Source of the DNA: Bacteroidota bacterium
GTDB taxonomy: Bacteria; Bacteroidota; Bacteroidia; Palsa-965
NCBI GenBank assembly: GCA_003153435.1
Contig: PLYR01000125.1
Location: 84,423 to 122,057 of the forward strand
DNA: 37,635 nt
Direction of reading: 5' to 3'
The position numbers were made by a program, and so were the translations under genes. Positions 7,458 through 16,944 of the stretch are shown here, piece after piece (positions within the stretch are counted from its first letter, which is position 1; the number at the start of each line of letters is the position of its first letter). The notes under the pieces were generated by a model. That model worked only from the letters and a program-made list of their open reading frames with translations. It was not told the DNA's origin and made no database searches.

Positions 7458-7475
7458 AAAGAGCTCTCTTTTTAG
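7454..7475. terminator. Bidirectional terminator-like palindrome
   Basis: CTAAAAAGAG and CTCTTTTTAG form 10-bp mirror arms separated by CT. The left arm contains the TAA stop of the preceding gene. The A-run before and T-run after the G-C core give the form of a Rho-independent terminator usable on either strand, although the stem is AT-rich and the loop would be small. Confidence 0.5.
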
Positions 7476-7528
7476 GAAGAACAGATGATATATAGATGGT
7501 ACTTTGCCTGGAATGCAGAATAGATGTA

Positions 7529-7873
7529 ATTCCTACAAGAAAAGAGAGAACTCCTGAAAGAAAATTAGAAATTCCTGCAGGAAAAGTAGATGTTCCTGCA
7601 AGAAATGTTAGAATTCCTCCAGGAAAAGTAGATATTCCTGCAAGAAATGTTAGAATTCCTGCAAGAAAAGTTAGAATTCCTACAAGAAAAGAGAAAATTC
7701 CTGAAGGAAAAGTTAGAATTACTACAGGAAAAGTGAAAACTGCTGAAGGAAAAGTTAGAATTACTACAGGAAAAGTAGAAATTTCCGCAGGAAAAGTTAG
7801 GATTCCTGCAGGAAAAGTGAAAATTCCTTCAGGAAAAATAGAAATTCCTGGAGGAAAAGTTAAAATTCCTGCA
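7529..7873. repeat. 16.4-copy 21-bp tandem repeat with internal dyad
   Basis: Sixteen consecutive 21-bp units plus 9 bp of a seventeenth follow with no insertions or deletions. The consensus is close to ATTCCTGCAGGAAAAGTTAG plus one base. Many units contain TTCCT-NN-AGGAA; where the centre is GC this is the perfect palindrome TTCCTGCAGGAA. Variants with centres GA, TC, GG, CC and GC keep the arms. Units with AAGAA as the right arm still allow G-U pairing in minus-strand RNA. Because 21 is a multiple of three, the plus strand stays open from 7496 to 7882 (128 codons, heptapeptide pattern IPAGKVR). However, first and second codon positions vary freely while several third positions are constant, which argues against protein constraint. 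It is best described as a minisatellite; a coding role is not excluded. Confidence 0.9.
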
Positions 7874-7882
7874 GCAATCTGA

Positions 7883-8018
7883 CAAATTACCAGAAGCCCT
7901 GATGTAAGTGTCTGTTTTTGAGATTCTTCACCCTATCACACATGCTCCGCTTCGTTCTGAATGACAGTTGACTCCCTGTTTGAGCAGATCTGCGTGAACA
8001 GTTAATCACAATACTCGA
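7883..8018. other. Non-coding stretch with a possible dispersed-repeat fragment
   Basis: No ORF is supported in the 136 bp between the 21-bp array and the next gene. The segment 7919-7968 (GAGATTCTTCACCC, then a stretch ending CTTCGTTCTGAATGACAG) resembles a type of short repeat scattered in many bacterial genomes with ends like GAGATTC and GAATGACA. This resemblance is from memory and cannot be confirmed here. Confidence 0.3.
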
Positions 8019-8489
8019 TTAATTCATCGGACTTTGGTTATACAATTCAATAACCTTTCTCGCATGCTTCATCCTCAAAGCTCTTACCGGAAGTACGGCT
8101 AACCCTGCAAGAATACCTCCACCCAGAAAGCCCACTCCGAGATAAAGATGAGGCATGGATTCCGGGCTGATATATTTATTTGCCGGAATATATTGGGAAG
8201 CCTGGTACTCCCCTACTGTATAAACTCCTTCCAGTAACATAAAGGCAGCGATGATTTCGAACCCGGTTTGAATTTTCCGGTCGCGGTGACACAGTTTTAT
8301 TTCTTTCGCAATCTCTCCACCCAGGTCTTTTTTCTTCATGATAGACATGAGGTGATTTTGACTCATCACTTTACCATGGTAGCTGTATTTCCGGCCGACC
8401 GTGGTGATAGTGTCGCGCCTTAAATTCTGGGAATAAGCAGAAGCCGAAAGGATCAGTAAAAACAATACGAGTTGCAGTCGGCGTTGCAT
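8019..8489 (-). CDS. Membrane-associated protein of unknown function
   Basis: The 156-residue protein is not recognised. It has a signal peptide (about 1-20, ending ASAYSQ), a basic segment with the pattern GRKYSYHGKVMSQNHLMSIM, then two hydrophobic stretches (about 77-92, EIIAAFMLLEGVYTVG; about 118-136, a glycine-rich YLGVGFLGGGILAGLAVLP) likely to span the inner membrane, and a short basic tail. It follows pheT on the same strand after 45 bp, so it may share its transcript, but no functional link is evident. Confidence 0.7.
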   Translation of the reverse strand: MQRRLQLVLFLLILSASAYSQNLRRDTITTVGRKYSYHGKVMSQNHLMSIMKKKDLGGEIAKEIKLCHRDRKIQTGFEIIAAFMLLEGVYTVGEYQASQYIPANKYISPESMPHLYLGVGFLGGGILAGLAVLPVRALRMKHARKVIELYNQSPMN

Positions 8490-8534
8490 GGGGTGGAAAA
8501 AATGTTGGGACTATCATTGGAAAATTCAACAGAC

Positions 8535-10973
8535 TTATTGCCTGATTTCAGCACCGAGCTTCTCTTTATAAACCTTGATCAACTTCTCCATCACTTTATC
8601 AATCTGCTTATCGGTAAGTGTTGCGTGATCATCCTGCAAGGTAAAGCTCACCGCATACGATTTCTTCTCCTTACCCAGTTTCTCTCCTTCAAAAACATCA
8701 AACAGGTTTAGATTTTTCAGCAAGGCTTTCTCGGTTTGAAAGGCCAGCACTTCCACCTCTTTGTAGGCAATTTTTTTGTCGAGCACCAAAGCCAGGTCTC
8801 TGCGTACTGCCGGGAATTTAGATACTTCCTTATACTGCACTTCCTTTTCAGGGATGGAAGCAAGAACATTATCCCAATTGATATTTGCAAACAACACCTC
8901 TCCGGCTACATCCGCTTGTTTCAACACCGCCTTCTTCAGCATCCCGAATTCGGCAATCGTCTTTTTGCGGGAATCGAGTTTCAATCCTCCGGAAAATAAT
9001 TCATTCGACACCTCCGTAACTGACGAAACCACTATTCCAAGTCTGGAACAGATATTCAATACAAAGGCTTTCAGCTCAAAAAAATCGGTTGGTGCTTTGG
9101 CCGCATTCCAGCTCTCCGGCATTTTTCTTCCCGTCAGGAACAAAGAAAGATAGTTCTGCTCATGAAAACCGCGTTCTGAACGCAGATAGGTTTTTCCAAA
9201 TTCGTATATTTTCAGATCCGCCTGCTTACGGTTCTGGTTGTAGGCAATGACCTCCAGTCCTCCGTAAACCAAACTCTGCCTCATCACATTCAGATCGGAG
9301 CTCAGAGGATTCAGAAGGGTAACGCTTTGTTCCGGCTTAAAGGATGAATTCTTTTCATAGTACTCCCCTTTCGTCAATGGATTACATATTATTTCCGAAA
9401 AGCCACCCGTACTGAGCAATTCAGAAACGATGCGCCTGATCTTTGTCTTGTCTGGTTTGGGTGCATGCGATACCGAAGACTGCATGTGTGCGGGAACATC
9501 TATTTTATTATATCCATAGATGCGCAGCACTTCTTCCACCACGTCGCATTCTCTGCTTACATCCACCTTGCGGGGAGGGACCACCAGCAACAATGCATCG
9601 TTACTATCTGATTCGATGACAATACCCAATGAAACAAGAATATTGCGGATTATATCCGTATCAATTTTTTTCCCAATCAGCTTTTCGCAATTGTTGAATG
9701 CAAAGGGGATACGAAAAGGAGCAATCGGAAAAGGATAGATATCAATCACCTCAGACGCCACTACTCCACCAGTTAGTTCTGCAATCAGAACTGCGGCCCG
9801 TTTAAGTGCAAAGACTGTAATCTCCGGATCGGTGCCCCGCTCAAAACGGAAGGAAGCATCTGTTTTCAAGCCATGGAAGCGTGAAGATTTTCGAACGCTT
9901 TGCGCATTAAAACATGCACTCTCCAGGAAAATATTTTTGGTAGCTGAGGTTACTCCTGAACCGACTCCTCCGAACACCCCTGCAATACAGAGCGGTTCCT
10001 GGGCGTCGCAAATCATCAGATCTTTTTCCGATAACTCCCGTGTCACCTCATCGAGGGTCACAAATTTCGTTTTATCGGGGCATTTCCGCACTACAATTTT
10101 CCCGCCCTTTATCTTATCCGCATCAAAAGCATGCAGGGGCTGACCCAGTTCATGCAAAACGAAATTGGTGATATCTACAATATTGTTGATGGGCCTCAGA
10201 CCGATAGCCTTGAGTCTGTTCTTCAGCCAGTCGGGACTTTCTTTCACTGTAATTCCTGAAATACACACACCTGAATATCTTGGGCAGTCAGCCGGTTCCA
10301 GCACCTGCACTGCAATATTCATTGTTTTGTTTCCAACGGCAAAAGCAGAGACATCGGGGAGTATGCACTGCGTCTTTTCCTCCTCTGTACCATGGCAGCT
10401 GATCAGGGCGGCAAGGTCTCTGGCAACACCCACATGAGAAGCCGCATCCGCCCGGTTAGGGGTCAATCCAATTTCAAAGACCTGATCACTTTCGAGTCCG
10501 AAGTACGCACTGGCAGTCGTGCCAATCACCGCATCGGGTCTCAGTACCATAATTCCTTCATGAGATTTTCCAAGCCCGATCTCATCTTCGGCACAGATCA
10601 TCCCTTCGGAAGCTTGTCCACGTATTTTTGATTTCTTGATTACAAAAGATTCTCCCTCCGACGGAAACAACTCTGCTCCTTCCACAGCCACAATCACTTT
10701 CTGACCGGCAGCCACATTAGCAGCTCCGCATACAATATTTAGCAGGGCAGGCCCTCCTACATCTACTGTAGTGATACTGAGTCTGTCGGCATCCGGATGT
10801 TTCTCCCGGGTCTTCACTTCACCGACCACCAGTCCTCTTAATCCTCCTTTTACAGTCTCGAATGGCTCGACACTTTCCACTTCCAGTCCTCCTCCTGTAA
10901 GCAGGGCCGAGGCTTTATCAACGTCTACATCTTTGTCGAGGTAATTCTTCAGCCAATTAAGGGAAATTTTCAT
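8535..10973 (-). CDS. pheT: Phenylalanyl-tRNA synthetase beta subunit
   Basis: The 812-residue product has the full PheT order: an N-terminal segment MKISLNWLKNYLD, the tRNA-binding OB domain (about 40-150, with GEVKTREKHPDADRLSI), B3/B4 editing domain (about 210-395), B5 (about 405-475), the catalytic-like core, and the C-terminal FDX-ACB anticodon-binding domain (about 715-812, KFPAVRRDLALVLDKK). With the alpha subunit, not in this window, it forms the alpha2-beta2 enzyme that charges tRNA-Phe; the beta subunit edits Tyr-tRNA-Phe. Length is normal for Bacteroidetes. On the minus strand TAAATTCG (11032-11039) offers a -7 box about 58 nt before the start. Confidence 0.97.
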   Translation of the reverse strand: MKISLNWLKNYLDKDVDVDKASALLTGGGLEVESVEPFETVKGGLRGLVVGEVKTREKHPDADRLSITTVDVGGPALLNIVCGAANVAAGQKVIVAVEGAELFPSEGESFVIKKSKIRGQASEGMICAEDEIGLGKSHEGIMVLRPDAVIGTTASAYFGLESDQVFEIGLTPNRADAASHVGVARDLAALISCHGTEEEKTQCILPDVSAFAVGNKTMNIAVQVLEPADCPRYSGVCISGITVKESPDWLKNRLKAIGLRPINNIVDITNFVLHELGQPLHAFDADKIKGGKIVVRKCPDKTKFVTLDEVTRELSEKDLMICDAQEPLCIAGVFGGVGSGVTSATKNIFLESACFNAQSVRKSSRFHGLKTDASFRFERGTDPEITVFALKRAAVLIAELTGGVVASEVIDIYPFPIAPFRIPFAFNNCEKLIGKKIDTDIIRNILVSLGIVIESDSNDALLLVVPPRKVDVSRECDVVEEVLRIYGYNKIDVPAHMQSSVSHAPKPDKTKIRRIVSELLSTGGFSEIICNPLTKGEYYEKNSSFKPEQSVTLLNPLSSDLNVMRQSLVYGGLEVIAYNQNRKQADLKIYEFGKTYLRSERGFHEQNYLSLFLTGRKMPESWNAAKAPTDFFELKAFVLNICSRLGIVVSSVTEVSNELFSGGLKLDSRKKTIAEFGMLKKAVLKQADVAGEVLFANINWDNVLASIPEKEVQYKEVSKFPAVRRDLALVLDKKIAYKEVEVLAFQTEKALLKNLNLFDVFEGEKLGKEKKSYAVSFTLQDDHATLTDKQIDKVMEKLIKVYKEKLGAEIRQ

Positions 10974-11021
10974 ATTTCAGTATTCTAAACAATTTTTAAC
11001 AAAATGAGGCATAAAACTAGT

Positions 11022-11039
11022 TAAATTTCGCCGAATTTA
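11022..11039. promoter_or_regulatory. Divergent promoter region between pheT and the DUF2723 gene
   Basis: TAAATTCG on the minus strand (11032-11039) is a -7-like element for pheT. The plus strand holds TAAATTTC at 11022-11029. Together they form a near-dyad with arms TAAATT and AATTTA, so the two directions share this spot. Confidence 0.4.
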
Positions 11040-11089
11040 GCGTTTTTGTAAGCAGAATCCCTATTCGGGAAAGAAAGCGGAAATCCTCT

Positions 11090-11097
11090 TATCTTCG
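11090..11097 (+). promoter_or_regulatory. -7 promoter element (TATCTTCG) for the DUF2723 gene
   Basis: TATCTTCG fits TAnnTTTG with one change and precedes the ATG at 11170 by 72 nt. The 5' UTR would be about 65-70 nt. No convincing -33 box was seen. Confidence 0.45.
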
Positions 11098-11169
11098 CTC
11101 CTTATTCAGATCAGGCGGTATGCTTTTTAATGATGCCGTAACCTGAAAGGAAACAGAATTATATCAACT

Positions 11170-14100
11170 ATGAACAAACAATTCAAGAAACTGAACATCA
11201 TTACCGGCTGGATCGTTTTCGGAGTAGCCGCATTTACTTACCTCAGCACGATTGAACCAACTGCCAGCTTCTGGGATTGCGGAGAATACATCGCAACTTC
11301 TTACAAGCTGGAAGTGGGGCACCCTCCCGGAGCTCCTTTGTTCAATATGATTGCCCGTTTCTTTACCTTGTTTGGCTTTCATGATCAGACCAAGGCTGCA
11401 GCACTGGTCAACTCCATGTCCGCCCTTTGTTCTGCAGTAACGATATTGTTTCTGTTCTGGACGATTACCGGTCTCGCTAAAAAACTTTATCCGAAAGACA
11501 AAGATTTTTCTCTTGGACAAACGCTTGCCATCCTCGGTGCGGGTGCCGTCGGGGCCCTGGCCTATAACTTTTCCGATTCTTTCTGGTTCTCGGCTGTTGA
11601 AGGAGAGGTATATGCCATGTCCTCCATGTTTACTGCGGCTGTATTCTGGGCCATGGTGAGATGGGAGGCGGTAGCAGAAGAGCCTGACTCCAACCGATGG
11701 ATCATCCTCATCTGGTTCCTGATCGGATTGTCTATCGGTGTTCACTTACTGAGTCTGCTCACGATTCCGGCAATGGTATTTATCTATTACTTCAAGAAAT
11801 ATACCATCACCCGCAAAAACTTTATCATTGCCACCATTACATCCGTTGTATTGCTTGGCTTTGTTCAAAGCATTCTGATTCCCTGGATTGTCAAACTTGC
11901 CGCCAATTTCGATCTGTTCTTCGTCAACGTGGTTCATCTGCCTTTTAATTCGGGGACGATCATCTATTTCCTGACCCTGCTTGCCGTTATTTTCTTCGGA
12001 ATTAGATACAGCAACCGCAAAGGAATGCCGTTGCTGAATACTGCAGTAATCAGCTTTGCCTGCCTCATCATCGGGTACTCTTCCTTTATGGTGCTCATCA
12101 TCCGTTCGAACGCAAATACACCGATGAACCAGAACAGGCCGAATGATGCAATCGGACTGCTCAGTTACCTCAACCGGGATCAGTATGGCGACTGGCCCCT
12201 CACTTATGGTCAATACTTCACAGCACCCCTGGATCCTCAGAACCCTTATTCCAGCCTTCCTCCGGTCTATGCCAAAGACAAAGGAAAAGGCAAGTACGTA
12301 ATCATTGACGACACCAAACAAAAACCAAACTACGACCCACGTTTCTGTACTTTCTTTCCGCGTATGTATGACGGGGATGATAAAAACCATGTGGCCGCCT
12401 ACAAACGCTGGGCTGGTATTGGCGACACGAAGGGAAGAGGAATGACGATTGACCGGGGTGATGGGGTCATGGATACCATTTACAAACCGACGATGGGAGA
12501 AAACCTTACCTATTTTTTCAAATATCAGGTATGGCATATGTACTTCCGTTACTTCTTCTGGAATTTTGTTGGGAAACAGAATGATGCCCAGGGTTATGGA
12601 AATAAAACTGAAGGCAATTGGTTTTCCGGAATCACTCCTATTGATAATATGAGGCTAGGGCCTCAGGATAAAGTGCCTGCCATTGATAAACAAAATAAGG
12701 GAAGGAATGAGTTGTATTTCCTCCCCCTGATTCTGGGAATCCTTGGAATGGTTTATCATTATAAAAAGAGTAAGGAGGACTTTTGGGTAATTCTCCTCTT
12801 CTTCTTCTTTACAGGGCTGGCCATTATCCTGTTCCTGAACCAAAAACCACTTGAACCTCGTGAACGGGATTATGCGTATGTAGGTTCTTTCTATGCCTTT
12901 GCCATCTGGATCGGTTTAGGAGTTCTTTATATCTGGGAATTCCTCCGGAAAAAAATGGATGAAAAACAAGGTGCTGTTATTGCCACTGTTGTTTGTCTGT
13001 TGGCTGTTCCTTGTATCATGGCAAAAGCCGAATGGAACGATCACGACCGCTCACACCGGCGAACTGCACTGGCGCTTGCGAAGAACTATCTCAACTCCTG
13101 TGCACCCAATGCCATTCTGTTTACTCATGGTGATAATGATACGTTCCCCCTTTGGTATGCCCAGGAAGTGGAAGGCATTCGTACCGATGTGAGGGTTATT
13201 GTATTGAGCTATTTCAACATCGACTGGTACATTGATCAGATGAAGAGGGATGTCAATAAATCAGCTGCCGTTCCGATCAAAATGGCCAGTGAGAAATACC
13301 GGGCCAGTAACAGAGATTACCTTCCGGTCTACGACCGTGGACTAAAAGGCTATACTCCTATCAAGCAGGTCATTGATTTTATAACCAGTGAAGATCCAAG
13401 CACCAAGATAGAACTGCAGGATAAACATATGCACAACTATCTTCCTACACGTAAGATCAGTATTCCAGTGAATAAGGAGCTTGTGCTCAAGAACGGAACA
13501 GTACCTGCATATTTAGCTGACCGGGTAGAATCTGAAATCCTGTGGGATGTTCCGGGAAACTATGTTTCCAAGAGCACCATGATGATTATGGACATTCTGG
13601 CAAATAACAATTGGGAACGTCCGGTGTACTTCGGATCGACCGGGGGATCGGAAGCTTACCTGAACCTGAATTCTTATTTCCAGGAAGAAGGTTATGCATA
13701 CCGCCTCATCCCTGTGAAAAACAGACAGGATGAAATGACCATTGCTCCTGCACGGGTGAATACAACGATCATGTATGACAACATCATGAATAAATTTGAT
13801 TGGGGGAATATGGATCGTAAGGATGTTTACATCGATGATTATATCGCCCGTCAGGTCGGAACGAACAGTCGCCTTGCGATGGCTTCTCTTGCCGGTACTC
13901 TTGTTTCAGAGAACAAAAAAGATTCTGCTGTAAAGGTGCTCGACAAATCCATGAAGATGATTCCTCCTTATAATGTTCCTATTGATGACGGAATCACATT
14001 CACGCTAGTCATGGAATATTATCAGGCAGGAGCCAACGACAAAGCCAATGCTCTTGCAAAGGAGCTGTTCCTGGTCTATGAACAGAAGATGCGTTATTTT

Positions 14101-14256
14101 GCTGCCTTCCGGGGTGAAGACCGGGATCTCCTTTCAAGGGATATCCAGATCGCCGACGAAGTCATGAAACGACTCGTAGGACTTACAGGAGCTTACAAGC
14201 AGGATGCGCTGAACAAGGAATTTGAAGGAAGGTATCGGTCTGTAGGCGGAGAATAA
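11170..14256 (+). CDS. DUF2723 multi-pass membrane protein (GT-C-like, predicted glycosyltransferase)
   Basis: The 1028-residue protein belongs to the DUF2723 family common in Bacteroidetes. The first ~600 residues contain about a dozen membrane helices. The first external loop carries EPTASFWDCGEYIATSYKLE with acidic D36 and E39, and then VGHPPGAPLF; an acidic motif at this place is typical of GT-C fold, lipid-phosphosugar-dependent glycosyltransferases such as protein O-mannosyltransferases. The soluble C-terminal part (about 640-1028) has a THGDNDTFPLWY segment and ends in TPR-like helices. A role in glycosylating exported proteins or lipids is inferred from fold only. It is transcribed alone, divergent from pheT, and converges on the DinB-like gene. 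Confidence 0.85.
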   Translation: MNKQFKKLNIITGWIVFGVAAFTYLSTIEPTASFWDCGEYIATSYKLEVGHPPGAPLFNMIARFFTLFGFHDQTKAAALVNSMSALCSAVTILFLFWTITGLAKKLYPKDKDFSLGQTLAILGAGAVGALAYNFSDSFWFSAVEGEVYAMSSMFTAAVFWAMVRWEAVAEEPDSNRWIILIWFLIGLSIGVHLLSLLTIPAMVFIYYFKKYTITRKNFIIATITSVVLLGFVQSILIPWIVKLAANFDLFFVNVVHLPFNSGTIIYFLTLLAVIFFGIRYSNRKGMPLLNTAVISFACLIIGYSSFMVLIIRSNANTPMNQNRPNDAIGLLSYLNRDQYGDWPLTYGQYFTAPLDPQNPYSSLPPVYAKDKGKGKYVIIDDTKQKPNYDPRFCTFFPRMYDGDDKNHVAAYKRWAGIGDTKGRGMTIDRGDGVMDTIYKPTMGENLTYFFKYQVWHMYFRYFFWNFVGKQNDAQGYGNKTEGNWFSGITPIDNMRLGPQDKVPAIDKQNKGRNELYFLPLILGILGMVYHYKKSKEDFWVILLFFFFTGLAIILFLNQKPLEPRERDYAYVGSFYAFAIWIGLGVLYIWEFLRKKMDEKQGAVIATVVCLLAVPCIMAKAEWNDHDRSHRRTALALAKNYLNSCAPNAILFTHGDNDTFPLWYAQEVEGIRTDVRVIVLSYFNIDWYIDQMKRDVNKSAAVPIKMASEKYRASNRDYLPVYDRGLKGYTPIKQVIDFITSEDPSTKIELQDKHMHNYLPTRKISIPVNKELVLKNGTVPAYLADRVESEILWDVPGNYVSKSTMMIMDILANNNWERPVYFGSTGGSEAYLNLNSYFQEEGYAYRLIPVKNRQDEMTIAPARVNTTIMYDNIMNKFDWGNMDRKDVYIDDYIARQVGTNSRLAMASLAGTLVSENKKDSAVKVLDKSMKMIPPYNVPIDDGITFTLVMEYYQAGANDKANALAKELFLVYEQKMRYFAAFRGEDRDLLSRDIQIADEVMKRLVGLTGAYKQDALNKEFEGRYRSVGGE

Positions 14257-14299
14257 GTCAGAGCGGAGAGCGGAGAGCGGCGATGCAGCTTTTTACACT

Positions 14300-14740
14300 C
14301 TACGCTAAGATAGACTTCAAATGCTCTTCCAGATGATCCACATAATCATCGAGGAGGAACTGAAGCGTCTTGGTTCCGTATTCCGGAAAAGTGCCGGTAT
14401 TTTCCAGCTTTGATTCGTCTATATGTTTCATGATATGCAACAGGTGGGTATTATAAACCTGCCAGAGCTTCACGATTTCTCTCCAGGCCAGACTGTGGTA
14501 GCGTTGTAACTTCACCCACTCATCCTGTTTATATTGCTGTAAGGACAGGTTGTTTTCAATCTGCATCCTTACAAAGCGCTGGTGATTATTGGCAGCGGAG
14601 TCTATCAGATGGCCAAGCTCTTCCTTCTTGGACCATTTACCCGGAGCAGGCCGATGTGTCGATTTTTCTTCGGAGATCCGGTCGAGACGGGATGCCATTT
14701 CTAATAAGATATGATCTAGACGTTTGGCTGCTGTTATCAT
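14300..14740 (-). CDS. DinB-like (DinB_2) putative metal-dependent protein
   Basis: The 146-residue four-helix-bundle protein has the DinB/YfiT layout: N-terminal helix, HRPAPGKWSKKEELGHLIDS with His44, and a C-terminal DDYVDHLEEHLKSI with His136 and His140, which can form the three-His metal site with His44. Family members include bacillithiol or mycothiol S-transferases and many proteins without known function, so the substrate is unknown. It follows recG on the same strand after 42 bp and may be co-transcribed with it. It ends 43 bp from the DUF2723 gene, facing it; the gap has a small GAGAGCGGAGAGCGG direct repeat. Confidence 0.85.
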   Translation of the reverse strand: MITAAKRLDHILLEMASRLDRISEEKSTHRPAPGKWSKKEELGHLIDSAANNHQRFVRMQIENNLSLQQYKQDEWVKLQRYHSLAWREIVKLWQVYNTHLLHIMKHIDESKLENTGTFPEYGTKTLQFLLDDYVDHLEEHLKSILA

Positions 14741-14782
14741 GGGAGAAAGTATTAGTGTTATTCTTTAAAAAAATATTGTCGT

Positions 14783-16888
14783 TTAACTGATCCGGCTCCA
14801 GTTGGTCCTGTCTTTTTCAAGTTCGGCAAGGCGCTCTGCAGCCATTTTATTTTCCGGCTTCATCAAATCCGGATCCTCTTCCAGCAGATCGATTGCTACA
14901 TTCCGTGCATAGGTAAGGATCTGCGCATCTTGTGCAAGATCGGCAATTTTTAGATTCAAGATCCCACTCTGCTGGGTTCCTGTGATGTCACCGGGACCAC
15001 GAAGCTTTAGATCCACATCCGCTATTTCGAATCCATCGCTTGTTCTTACCATCGTATTCATACGAAGCTTGGCATCACTACTCAGTTTATGAGAACTCAT
15101 CAGGATACAGAAGCTCTGATCAGCCCCCCGCCCTACTCTTCCTCTCAGCTGGTGAAGCTGGCTTAACCCAAAACGCTCCGCACTTTCGATGACCATCACA
15201 CTTGCATTGGGCACATTCACTCCTACTTCAATAACGGTGGTGGCCACCATGATATTCGTTTCCCCTTTGACGAAACGTTTCATCTCAAAATCTTTGGCTT
15301 CTGTTTTCATTTGCCCGTGAAGGATACTCACTTTGTACTCGGGAAGCGGAAATGCACGGGAGATGCTTTCATAGCCATCCTGCAAATCCTTGTAATCCAT
15401 GGTCTCCGATTCTTTGATCAATGGATAGACAACATAAATCTGACGTTTAAGTTTAATCTGTTCTTTCATAAACCCGAATACCTCCAGCCGGTGCGAATCG
15501 AACTTATGCAAAGTCCTTACGGGTTTCCTCCCTGGCGGGAGCTCATCGATTACGGAGACATCCAGATCACCATAGAGCGTCATAGCCAGTGTACGGGGAA
15601 TGGGTGTGGCAGTCATCACCAGCACATGAGGAGGATTCAGGTTCTTCTTCCAGAGCCTGGATCTTTGTTCAACGCCAAAACGGTGCTGCTCATCAATCAC
15701 CACCATGCCCAGGTTTTTAAATTGCACAATATCTTCAATCAGGGCATGAGTACCGATGAGAATATGAATTTCTCCACTCAGTAAGGCGGCATGAAGTTCT
15801 CTGCGCTGGGCTGTTTTTGTAGAACCGGTCAAGAGAGCAATTCGCAGGTTCATTCCGCCAAGCAAGGAAGAGATCGTTTCAAAATGTTGATTAGCGAGAA
15901 TCTCCGTTGGAGCCATGATGGCCGCCTGAAAACCATTGTCGATTGCAATGAGCATGGTCATCAGTGCCACCAGCGTTTTTCCGCTTCCCACATCTCCCTG
16001 AAGCAATCGGTTCATATGCTTGCCGGAGCCGGTGTCTTGCCTTATTTCTTTGATGACTCGTTTCTGGGCATTGGTGAGCGGGAAAGGAAGGTGATTTTTA
16101 TAAAAGTCATTAAAATATTCTCCAACCACACCAAACACAAAACCTTTGAACTGTTCTTTACGGTGGGCCTTTAATTTGAGCAGCTTAAGCTGAATAAAAA
16201 AGAGTTCCTCGAATTTAAGCCGGAACTCTACTTTCTGCAGTTTTTCAGGAGTGGAAGGAAGATGAATCTGCAGCACGGCCTCTTCCCTGGCAATCAGCTT
16301 CATTTTCCCGATGACCCTCTCCGGAAGAGTCTCTTCTATCTTCCCATGCATCAGCGTAAGAAGAGGCCGCATGAGCCGGGCAATACCCTTTGTATCCAGG
16401 GCCTTGAGCTTCATCTTTTCTGTACTGGGGTAAACCGGTTGCCAGGCATTCGCAAGCCGGGTATTCGCTTCACTCACCTCTTCCACCTCCGGGTGAGCCA
16501 GATTCCATTTACCATTGTATAGCTGGGGTTTTCCGAATACAATGTATTCTTTGTCGCCTTTGAATTTGTCAACCATCCATTTGATCCCCTGGAACCAGAC
16601 CAACTCTATCTCTCCGCTTTCATCCTTGAAGATAGCCGAGAGGCGTTTGGCTCTTTTTTCCCCGATCGTCTTCATCCGGGTAAATCTGCCCCTGATTTGC
16701 ACATATGGCATATCGGGGGTGATCTCATTGATCTTATAAAACTTGGTGCGGTCTACGTAACGGAATGGATAAAGGGTAAGGAGGTCTCCATAACTGAATA
16801 TCCCCATCTCCGCCTTCAGGATTTCGGCTTTCTGGGGGCCTACTCCTTTGAGGTATTCAACAGGGGTTTGGAGGAATGCGTTGGACAT
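14783..16888 (-). CDS. recG: ATP-dependent DNA helicase RecG
   Basis: The 701-residue product has the RecG architecture: N-terminal wedge/OB domain (about 1-170, with VEYLKGVGPQKAEIL at the start), then a superfamily 2 helicase core with Walker A GDVGSGKT (298-305), Walker B/DEQH box D399-E-Q-H402, TATPIPRT, HGQM and the ATTVIEVGVNVPNAS and QLRGRVGRG motifs. RecG remodels stalled forks and branched DNA by driving reversal into Holliday junctions. The length is typical. The kup gene lies upstream on the same strand with a 102-bp gap that contains its own -7 box, so recG is likely transcribed separately, with the DinB-like gene downstream. Confidence 0.97.
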   Translation of the reverse strand: MSNAFLQTPVEYLKGVGPQKAEILKAEMGIFSYGDLLTLYPFRYVDRTKFYKINEITPDMPYVQIRGRFTRMKTIGEKRAKRLSAIFKDESGEIELVWFQGIKWMVDKFKGDKEYIVFGKPQLYNGKWNLAHPEVEEVSEANTRLANAWQPVYPSTEKMKLKALDTKGIARLMRPLLTLMHGKIEETLPERVIGKMKLIAREEAVLQIHLPSTPEKLQKVEFRLKFEELFFIQLKLLKLKAHRKEQFKGFVFGVVGEYFNDFYKNHLPFPLTNAQKRVIKEIRQDTGSGKHMNRLLQGDVGSGKTLVALMTMLIAIDNGFQAAIMAPTEILANQHFETISSLLGGMNLRIALLTGSTKTAQRRELHAALLSGEIHILIGTHALIEDIVQFKNLGMVVIDEQHRFGVEQRSRLWKKNLNPPHVLVMTATPIPRTLAMTLYGDLDVSVIDELPPGRKPVRTLHKFDSHRLEVFGFMKEQIKLKRQIYVVYPLIKESETMDYKDLQDGYESISRAFPLPEYKVSILHGQMKTEAKDFEMKRFVKGETNIMVATTVIEVGVNVPNASVMVIESAERFGLSQLHQLRGRVGRGADQSFCILMSSHKLSSDAKLRMNTMVRTSDGFEIADVDLKLRGPGDITGTQQSGILNLKIADLAQDAQILTYARNVAIDLLEEDPDLMKPENKMAAERLAELEKDRTNWSRIS

Positions 16889-16944
16889 TGTTCGGTCTCG
16901 CAGGTGTTACGTGATTGGAGTTTAGTCCAGCTCACGAATAGATA

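Noticed and set aside
7529-7873. CRISPR array
   Set aside because: Units are back-to-back with no unique spacers between them, and no cas genes are near.
7496-7882. 128-residue protein with IPAGKV repeats
   Set aside because: The frame exists only because 21 bp is a multiple of three. Changes fall mainly at first and second codon positions, there is no signal peptide, and start and end are arbitrary. Kept as a repeat, not a gene.
8776-10631. Several plus-strand frames opposite pheT
   Set aside because: pheT is complete and matches its family end to end, so these are shadows.
11746-12537. 263-codon antisense gene opposite the DUF2723 gene
   Set aside because: It is the shadow of a well-supported gene; composition is odd and no family is recognisable.
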